From Norana najaformis (taxonomy: Eukaryota; Annelida; Clitellata; Crassiclitellata; Hormogastridae): DNA of 64,000 nt. The stretch covers positions 17,659,442-17,723,441 of the forward strand of contig OZ029928.1 of the NCBI GenBank assembly GCA_964023275.1, in the 5' to 3' direction. Both the position numbers and the translations under genes were made by a program. Below, in pieces: positions 57,695 to 64,000 of this stretch; position 1 is the first letter of the stretch; each line of letters opens with the position of its first letter. A model generated the notes under the pieces. That model saw only the letters and a program-made list of their open reading frames with translations. It had not been told where the DNA came from and made no database searches.

Positions 57695-57755
57695 ATAATG
57701 CACATTTGATAAAACGCCATCTGTCCATCGACTGAGCGAGGAATCATAGACGACA
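57695..57755 (-). mobile_element. LINE-C 3' UTR fragment
   Basis: ACGCCATCTGTCCATCGACT and GAGCGAGGAATCATAGACG match the 3' UTR of the LINE at 32.2 kb. Confidence 0.6.
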
Positions 57756-58194
57756 CCAAGCTGGAAAATCAACAATTCTTAGTGAACAATAGATTATCAA
57801 ATAAAACGGTTTACATCCAGCGACAAACCCTGTTTAAGTAAATTCTCCTCAGCTTGGCACAAATCGCAGAGTATGCCCCCGATAAAAGCATGGGGTACAA
57901 ACTCCCACGTCCCCAGCTGTCACGTAAATAACCCGCAAGTACTCAGTGTAACGTACTATAATATAAAATGTAATATGTAATTTATATAGCTCCGATTCAA
58001 GTTGATAACGCCACATCAGATGTTCATTGGTGGATACATTACGAAGATCGCAGAAGCTTTGGATGTTCGACTACTTTGAAAACTAGATGGCGCCAGATGA
58101 CTAGAGGTGGAGATGCATGAAAAGTGAAAACTCTCCAGACCCAAAAACCGCACCTCCGAGGCACTTCTTTCTACCCAATCCGTGCACTTCTTCG

Positions 58195-58380
58195 GAAGAA
58201 CCGCAGATCGAAACCAGATCGAGCCACAGATCGAAACCAGATCAAGCCGCAGATCAAATCCAGATCGAGCCACAGATCGAAACCAGATCGAGCCGCAGAT
58301 CGAAACCAGATCAAGCCGCAGATCAAATCCAGATCGAGCCACAGATCGAAACCCGCAGATTAAAACAAGATCGAGCCACA
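58195..58380. repeat. Minisatellite in the RasGAP 3' flank
   Basis: Tandem CAGATCGAAACCAGATCGAG / CCGCAGATCAAATCCAGATC units of about 18 bases. All three + frames are open through it, giving misleading ORFs. Confidence 0.85.
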
Positions 58381-58465
58381 GACGATCAGGCACAAACCAC
58401 TGTCAAACATCTTCATGCCAACAAAACAATTTTTCCAAGGAGTGGCGCGTCGTCCCTCGCGATAG

Positions 58466-58616
58466 TCAGTGGGTGCTGCACTGTCTTCCATCCAGAGCCG
58501 CTTCGTGAGTCGCTGCCAAACTACGAGGTTTCTGGAGCATCAGGTCCTTCAGCTGGAGCTGGAGATCACGAATCATCGCTTCGTTGCGCTGGTTCTGTTG
58601 CTCCGCAGACAACAGC
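58466..58616 (-). CDS. RASAL2/DAB2IP: RasGAP last exon: coiled-coil end and stop
   Basis: Acceptor GCTTCAG at 58,617; one base completes the Arg codon left open by the previous exon. Encodes LLSAEQQNQRNEAMIRDLQL then QLKDLMLQKPRSLAATHEAA and LDGRQCSTH, with stop TGA at 58,466-58,468. The first half is helical with heptad spacing, continuing the coiled coil. The protein ends in CSTH, not in the QTRV PDZ-binding tail of one mammalian SynGAP isoform. Confidence 0.85.
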
Positions 58617-58964
58617 CTGAAGCAACAACAGAAAAACAACAAACAAATATATTTGTGGTAGACTTGGAAGTAACAGAGCGGATGATTTTCGCTGGTTTGC
58701 AAGGTGCAATTTGTAGAGAAGGGGCTTAGAGCATCGTTCCACTGGGGGTTTAGAGCATCGCTCCACTGGTCTGGGGTCCAAGATCGAAGAAGGCAAAAAC
58801 AGTGTCCATCTTCCAAAATATCACAGATTATTTACATGATTTTCTATAAAAGTCAAAAGAAAGGTCGTCAGGAAAAATTTTAAATAGTTTTTAAAAATCT
58901 GAAAAGTTGTGCTGTGTTTTGCTTGGCCCCAATCTGTAAAATTCTTGTTCCACACTGGGTTACA

Positions 58965-59155
58965 CCACCACCACCACGACCACCACCAACACCGCCACTA
59001 TCACCATTGCCACCATGACCACCGCCTCCAACACCACCAGCTGTCACCACCACCACCAGCTGTCACCACCACCACCAGCTGTCACCACCACCACCACGAC
59101 CACCACCACGACCACCACTACCACCACCACGACCACAACCACCACCACCACCACG
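58965..59155. repeat. (CCA)n microsatellite
   Basis: ACCACC tract in the RasGAP intron next to the coiled-coil exon; the long + frame from 59,015 that starts here is an artefact. Confidence 0.95.
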
Positions 59156-59229
59156 ATTATAATTATTGCTCATATCATTATTAAGTACATAACAGATCCG
59201 TATTACGAAAATATGACAAAATGTTGGAC

Positions 59230-59411
59230 CTCTGTGTTAAGGTTTCGATCTCTTGGTCCTTTTCGATCATCTCCTGACGATGTTCGTTCTCCATCTGCCG
59301 CATCTTCTGGTGCAGCTCCGCATGGACCTGAGCCACGGCAGCTGCCTTCTCCTGCTCCTTCCTCCGCATCTCGGCCAACTGCTGCCGCAGATGCCTCAGC
59401 TCCAGCTCGTA
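59230..59411 (-). CDS. RASAL2/DAB2IP: RasGAP exon: coiled coil
   Basis: Acceptor TGTTTCTAG, donor CAGAG|GTCCAA. 60 codons plus two bases: YELELRHLRQQLAEMRRKEQ, then EKAAAVAQVHAELHQKMRQM and ENEHRQEMIEKDQEIETLTQ. Strong heptad pattern rich in Glu, Lys, Arg and Gln. SynGAP/DAB2IP/RASAL2 proteins end in such a coiled coil, used for self-association. Confidence 0.9.
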
Positions 59412-59424
59412 CTAGAAACATCAC

Positions 59425-59920
59425 CGTTAGCACCATTACCATCACCGCCATCAGCTTCATCCTCATCCTCATCATCATCACCCTTATCCTCCTCAACGTC
59501 ATCAGCTTCCTTCTCCTCCTGCTCCTGCTGTCGTTATCATCATCATCATCACCAGCTTCATACTCCTCATCACCATCTTACAGCTCATCATCTTCACCGT
59601 CACCATCACCTTCGTCCTCTCCTCCTTTTCCTCCTCCTCCTCCTCCTGAAGCTCAACTCCAGAGAATGACTTTGTTGCAACACGACTTGATACAGGTGAC
59701 CAGAAGGAAGAAGAGGATAACGGTGATGATGATGAGGATGAAGATGAAAAGGAGGATGAAGGTGATGATAATGAGGATGGTGATGAAGAAAAGGATGAAG
59801 GTGATGATGAGGAGGATGAATGTCATGAAGATAAGGATGAAGATGATGACGATGGGGAGGATGAGGACGACGATTAGGAAGAGGATGGTGATGATGATGA
59901 CGAGAAATAGGACGAACTAT
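59425..59920. repeat. (TCC/TCA)n and (GAT)n tracts in a RasGAP intron
   Basis: Imperfect trinucleotide tracts of opposite sense (TCATCC-type at 59,450-59,640, GATGAT-type at 59,720-59,910). Confidence 0.85.
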
Positions 59921-60022
59921 GTTTGCGGTGCGTGCCACCGACCGTGTGATATCAGAATCTGTATGATCATAAATCGCGTTAAAACGAGGTTCCACTTTAC
60001 AAAACACATGCAAAAGTCAAAC

Positions 60023-61369
60023 CTCTAGTTTTCCCTTCTCGCTCTCCTGCAGCTTCCTCTGCATGGACCGTACCCCCATTCTCACAGTCCCCTGCGGCTG
60101 CCCGTTCCTCCTCGGGACGGGGTACCCAACCGAGCAGAACGTTGGGCTCTCGGGGGGCGTGTCAAGCCCGACGAGCCCTGGGGCGCTCCGCGGCACGACA
60201 ATCATGCTGTCGGTGTTGTTCCGCTTGAGCAAAGAGTCCGGGCCGATGGGAGGCTGTGTCGGAGGAAGCGGAAACTCCATACTGCGCGACATCACTCCGC
60301 TGGAGGCCGTCGCAAAGTACGAGTCCAAATCTGAAACCGCGAGGGCCGCGGAGTTCCGGTTCGGAGGGTGGATCGAATTCGAAGCCGTGGCTGCCCGCTG
60401 GTGGTGGCGCGGCAGATTCTCGTGGCTGTGACACCCGTAAAGAAATCCAGTCCGCTGAGGAGGCTGTCCTCCACCAAGGGACGGACTTGGACTGGTGTTG
60501 CGAGCGCAGGCTGGGGAAGCTGACCCGTGGTGGACTGGATCGAACGCAGAGCTGTTCGCAGAACCCGTAGGGCAGTGTTTTCGGTCGCTTTCACCCGGAA
60601 GTGTCCCAGCGCCTGGAAAAACCGGCGGCGTCTGACTTGGTCGGGGACACGGCGGATGGGCGAAGAGCGGATTCGAAAACGAGAGGGGCTGTTGTCGCCC
60701 GGATGTCCCCATCGTGGAGCTACTCAGCGGCTGATGCAACAGAGACATCGATCCCTTGATGTTGCTCGGAGTCATCTCCCTCTGACCGTGCATGCTCACG
60801 AGCACACTGTCGATCATCGACATGACATCCGTTGAGAAGTCGTTACTGCTTGTCTCCGCGGCGAACATCAGTCGGTTGACGGACGATAGGGAAGTGGGAC
60901 TGCTCGCATGCGGCGGTCGGTCATGTGACCGGAAGAGGACGCTGGCGGAAGTCACCGGCGGAAGAACCGGAAGTGATCTCTCCGACGTCATCGATATGTA
61001 CAGATCGCTGTCCTGCATCTCGCGCATCGTGTTCCGAGTTCGCGGAATGTCGCAGAACGATCCGCTGATGTCCGATGCGAGCGAAGGCGTCGTCGAACCA
61101 GTCAGCATGAAGGACGTGTTCGAAACGAACCGCGGCGTGGTTACCTGACTTCCTGGAGTGCTTCCATCGAGGGAATCCTCGACTGGAGTCCGTGTTTCCA
61201 GCACGAGTGGCGTTCCGGGGGCCGCTGAGACGCTGTTGCACCCGTTTCGGTAGATGTCGTTTGAAGCTCTCGGAGTTATCGACGACGAGTGCGAAGTGTT
61301 GTGCGATTTCTTGGCATCTGTCAAGTCTGACAGAATCTGAGTCAAGGCGGTCAGCTTTTCTCTCGAATC
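60023..61369 (-). CDS. RASAL2/DAB2IP: RasGAP large exon: Ser/Pro-rich linker region
   Basis: One 1,347-base exon (449 codons, phase 0 both ends; acceptor TTTTGTAG, donor CTAGAG|GTTTGA). It starts DSREKLTALTQILSDLTDAK, which continues the helical region after the GAP domain, then runs through a long Ser/Thr/Pro-rich, probably disordered part (SPSPSLGGGQPPQRTGFLY, RSMEFPLPPTQPPIGPDS with a possible SH3-binding PLPPTQPP), and ends RSMQRKLQESEKGKLE, the start of the coiled coil. DAB2IP and SynGAP have the same order: GAP, long Ser/Pro linker with phosphorylation and SH3-binding sites, coiled coil. DNA here is more GC-rich than its surroundings. The antisense frames are shadows. Confidence 0.9.
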
Positions 61370-61408
61370 CTACAAAAGATGCCAAGGAAAATCTTCAAAC
61401 AGTAGTAG

Positions 61409-61521
61409 TAGTAGTTCTAATGTTTAACGACATCTTATGGCATCACAGGCCGTTGACGTCGCCCTCCTCCTTTACCCAGGCTTGGGGCTGGCACCACCCG
61501 ACTAAAGGCACTGGCGGAGTT
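61409..61521 (+). mobile_element. 114-bp mobile repeat copy in a RasGAP intron
   Basis: TTTAACGACATCTTATGGCA through CCAGGCTTGGGGCTGGCACC to CACTGGCGGAGTTT; the GACTAAAGG variant replaces CAAACAAGG. Confidence 0.6.
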
Positions 61522-61589
61522 TTTCAAACAATCTTCAACAATACTCAAATTAGTTTCCACAAAACATACAGTGCATTCCATCATCCAGT

Positions 61590-61850
61590 TAAGAAAGGTA
61601 AGGTAAGAAAGGTAAGGGCATGGAAGGCAAGGTAAGACCAGGTAAGAAAGGTAAGGTAAGGAAGGTAAAGTTATGGAAGAAAAGGTAAGGTCAGATAAGG
61701 AATTTAAAGTAAGATAACTTAAGATAAGAAAGGAAAGGTAAGGTGATGAAAGCTGAGGCAAGGTACGCAAGGTAAGGAAGGTAAGGAAGGTAAGTTGAGG
61801 CAAGATAAGGTAAGGTAAGGTAAGGTAAGCTAAGGTCAGACAAGCCAAGT
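61590..61850. repeat. (AAGGT)n-rich tract
   Basis: AAGGTAAGGTAAG units in the intron between RasGAP exons. Confidence 0.9.
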
Positions 61851-61969
61851 TTATAGCTCTATTATTAAAAGCCTCTACCATCAAGGCCATATTTTGGTAC
61901 AATTTATATTTAATAGAATCAATTCCCATCAGATTCGTTCAGCAAGTAAGGAAGTAAGTCTTGTCTGAC

Positions 61970-62095
61970 CTCCGTCGCCTTTTCCATTAGGATGTTAGAC
62001 GACTCGAGGAGAAGAGAATGCAGGATGGACAGCTCGCGACCGAGATCCACGAAGCAACTGTCTTCTGCCGGATATGAGCGACTTGGGTCGACTGT
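61970..62095 (-). CDS. RASAL2/DAB2IP: RasGAP exon after the GAP domain
   Basis: Acceptor GCTTGTACAG, donor ACGGAG|GTCAGA; 42 codons, phase 0. Encodes TVDPSRSYPAEDSCFVDLGR then ELSILHSLLLESSNILMEKA and TE. It matches the family segment YIDLGRELSxLHSLLWE that follows the GAP domain in SynGAP, DAB2IP and RASAL2, a strong family marker. Confidence 0.95.
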
Positions 62096-62171
62096 CTGTA
62101 CAAGCAAGAACGTACGTAATCAATAAAATTTATATAAATATATATATGTATGTAAGGTAATTAAGTAAATG

Positions 62172-62455
62172 TGTGGCACAGTGGTCTGTCGGTAACACGT
62201 TTGGTCAATGATCATGCGGTTGCGGGTTTGACTCCGTGTAATGACCCTGGGCAAGTTGTTTGCGCACACTGTGCCTCTGTCACCAAGCAGTAGAATTTGG
62301 TTCCGGCGTAAGCTGGGAAGTAAAAGGCAAGTCCTGTGATGCCCTGGCCCCGTGTCCAGGACGTTGGGATTCGTCCATTGCCGGCTCAAGGGCCAAAGAA
62401 AAGGAAATGAGCGCCTCCCCTACATCTCACTTGTGGGATATGGGATACTTTACTT
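62172..62455 (+). mobile_element. SINE family S2
   Basis: A + copy with tRNA-like head (GTGGCACAGTGGTCTGTCGG; B-box GCGGGTTTGACTCC), body GACCCTGGGCAAGTTGTTTG and end TGTGGGATATGGGATACTTT. Matches 28,130-28,400. Confidence 0.8.
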
Positions 62456-62555
62456 TAATTAAGTAAATATGTAAATATGTATGGAAGGAAGTAATAAGTA
62501 AATTAGTAAGTAAGTAGGTAAACATGTCAGTAGGTAAGCAGGATGACTTTGGGTT

Positions 62556-62642
62556 TTTCTGACCTGGATTTTGACAGGGTTTCTTCAATGGATTATGATC
62601 ACGGCACTACAGAAGTCATTAGATTATATTAGATTAGATTAA
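62556..62642 (+). mobile_element. LINE-A 3' end fragment
   Basis: GGATTATGATCACGGCACTA, ACAGAAGTCATTAGATTATA and GATTA repeats, the LINE-A tail. Confidence 0.55.
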
Positions 62643-62697
62643 CGAGATTCATACGACACGCTTGGTGAACAAGAATTCTGCAGAGAATGCCTCTTAC

Positions 62698-62791
62698 AGA
62701 AATCTGGTCGAGGAAAAGCTTCAGGTTGGACGATTCCCTCTCCACAAATTGGTTGAGGAAGATCATGAAGTCCTCCTTCCCCCCACCAAAT
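62698..62791 (-). CDS. RASAL2/DAB2IP: RasGAP exon: end of GAP domain
   Basis: Acceptor TGCATTGTAG, donor TTTCT|GTAAGA; one base plus 31 codons. Read with the previous exon it gives NFTKFGGGKEDFMIFLNQFV then ERESSNLKLFLDQIS. This matches the family pattern NLANFxKFGxKEEYMxFMNxFLExEW. It forms the last helices of the RasGAP fold. Confidence 0.95.
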
Positions 62792-62839
62792 CTACAATGC
62801 AAAACAGACCCTAAAATCACTTTCTCAATAATAACAATT

Positions 62840-63145
62840 AATAATAAGACACATAAATTTAAATGTACCCATTTTTCTAAAGCGACCGTATGGCCTCGAC
62901 TTTGCTCATTTTTCAATGAATTAATCGGGTGAGATCCTTCACCACCGCTGCCTGTTTAAATGGGCGCTATGCCATTTGGAGTATCTATGACCGGCTTTAG
63001 GTAGCCAAATCGAAGTGAATGTAAATGTAGACGTTTTTACTAAAGCGACCGTATGACCTCGACCCTGCTCAGTTTTCAGTGAATAATCAGGTGAGATCCT
63101 TCACCACCGCTGCCCCTTTGAATGGGCCCCACGCCATTAAAGATT
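62840..63145 (-). mobile_element. SINE family S3, two minus copies
   Basis: Two adjacent minus copies (about 62,860-62,990 and 63,025-63,145), each with GGGTGAGATCCTTCACCACC or AGGTGAGATCCTTCACCACC and AGCGACCGTATGRCCTCGAC. Confidence 0.75.
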
Positions 63146-63212
63146 TGCACTAATATCTGCAATCTCTTTCTGCTTTCTCCACCACACAAAATGCCTCAGA
63201 GGAGGAAACTCG

Positions 63213-63705
63213 AACCCGAACTCGCCGCTTTATGAGCCAAGCGCTCTAACCAATCGGCTACCGTGACCTACATACAAGCCGTGCGCTCTAACCAATCGGC
63301 TACCGTGACCTACATACAAGCCGTGCGCTCTAACCAATCGGCTACCGTGACCTACATACAAGCCGTGCGCTCTAACCAATCGGCTACCGTGACCTACATA
63401 CAAGCCGAGCGTTCTATCCAATCGGCTACCATGACCTACATGGAAGCCAAGCGCTCTAACCAATCGGCTACCGTGACCTACACACAAGCCGAGCGTTCTA
63501 TCCAATCGGCTACCGTGACCTACATGGAAGCCAAGCGCTCTAACTAATCGGCTACCGTGACCTACATACAAGCCGAGCGTTCTATCCAATCGGCTGCCGT
63601 GACCTACATACAAAACAAGCGCTCTAACCAATCAGCTACCGTGACCTACATACAAGCCAAGCGCTCTAACCAATCAGCTACCGTGCCCCACTAAGACAAG
63701 CTAAG
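63213..63705 (-). repeat. 42-bp array of a tRNA-like A-box unit
   Basis: About 10-11 copies of a 42-bp unit. Read on the minus strand each has GGTAGCCGATTGGTTAGAGC, an A-box-like tRNA sequence, then GC, a GGCTTGTATGTA anticodon-arm-like part and GGTCACG. At the end of the array (about 63,205) the minus strand continues GAGTTCGGGTTCGAGTTTCC, a single B box and SINE-like body. The array is thus the 5' part of a tRNA-derived SINE repeated in tandem. It lies in the RasGAP intron, same sense as the gene. Long open frames of 14-residue repeats are artefacts. Confidence 0.8.
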
Positions 63706-63714
63706 AGCACTAAC

Positions 63715-63945
63715 TTGGTGAAGTTAGCTAGTCCCTGGATGGCCTTGGCAATGAGAGTGAGGTTTCGAGCGTCCTTGTCCTGCGGGTAGACCTGCGTGAG
63801 GCCAAACAGACTCGGGGACAAGATGGCCGGACAGAGGAAGCGGAGGAAGAGGCAGGAGCTGATCAGCTGGCGAACGACTTCCTCATCGCCAGACGTCCGG
63901 AAGAGAAGATGCCTTCGCAGCTCGTAGAAGACCAGCTTCAGCTCT
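63715..63945 (-). CDS. RASAL2/DAB2IP: RasGAP exon: GAP domain core (gene continues beyond the window)
   Basis: Ras GTPase-activating proteins speed GTP hydrolysis by Ras and Rap and act at the inner plasma membrane. Acceptor GATGTTGCAG, donor CACCAA|GTTAGT; encodes [60 protein letters not shown] and [34 protein letters not shown] is the RasGAP signature (FLRxxxPA) in the form found in SynGAP, DAB2IP and RASAL2. The arginine-finger exon and the PH and C2 domains should lie to the right of the window. The six exons here give 709 residues with consistent phases. Confidence 0.96.
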
Positions 63946-64000
63946 CTGCAACATCACCAGCCACTGGCATCATCAGCTATCACCGTCGACTATCACCAGC

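Noticed and set aside
59015..60028. 337-residue + frame
   Set aside because: Starts in a CCA repeat and runs antisense through the RasGAP coiled-coil exon and intronic GAT/TCC tracts.
63230..63631. 133-residue frame of 14-residue repeats
   Set aside because: The 42-bp repeat length is a multiple of three, so it stays open; the unit is a tRNA-like SINE piece.

Overview
This is eukaryotic DNA from a repeat-rich invertebrate animal genome: intron-bearing genes with GT/AG splice sites, tRNA-derived SINEs, non-LTR retrotransposon tails, DNA-transposon relics and very large amounts of microsatellite. A short TTAGGG stretch (about 31,000) and vertebrate-like protein sequences argue against an insect, but the species cannot be named from the sequence. 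No bacterial, organelle or CRISPR features are present. Most long open frames are simple-sequence artefacts.

Two conserved genes can be rebuilt exon by exon with matching splice phases. (1) An LMX1-type LIM-homeodomain gene on the + strand, 19,755-51,730: eight coding exons summing to 1,149 nt (382 residues), with two LIM domains, an LMX-type homeodomain and the family's C-terminal NPIDxLYSMQxSYF motif. Its second intron is about 25.7 kb. (2) The 3' half of a SynGAP/DAB2IP/RASAL2-family RasGAP on the - strand, 63,945 down to 58,466: six exons, 709 residues, continuing beyond the window. The two genes converge tail to tail. In human, LMX1B and DAB2IP share 9q33 and LMX1A and RASAL2 share 1q, so this pairing looks like old linkage.

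Region by region: 1-10.9 kb holds satellite-like repeats, many copies of a 114-bp mobile repeat and a duplicated block; 11.2-12.7 kb has candidate exons of an unidentified minus-strand membrane protein; 12.8-19.2 kb is minisatellites and LINE remnants; 19.2-21.7 kb holds the LMX1 promoter and first two exons; 21.7-47.3 kb is the big LMX1 intron; 47.3-51.7 kb holds the remaining LMX1 exons, each pressed against microsatellites; 51.8-58.4 kb is the intergenic stretch with a pogo-like element, a hAT-like MITE and SINEs; 58.4-64 kb is the RasGAP.

The most unusual object is in the LMX1 intron at 31,344-36,393: a 5.05-kb insertion flanked by an 11-bp direct repeat that splits a copy of the 114-bp repeat. 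It has clusters of short palindromic motifs near both ends and carries a minus-strand, multi-exon gene not recognised as a transposase. That gene's last visible exon is interrupted by a LINE, an intron holds a 107-bp palindrome with perfect 28-bp arms, and a SINE lies upstream. Also notable: tRNA-derived SINEs in which the RNA polymerase III A box (63.2-63.7 kb) or B-box region (54.0 kb, 31.15 kb) has expanded into tandem arrays, and a palindromic array in the LMX1 3' flank.
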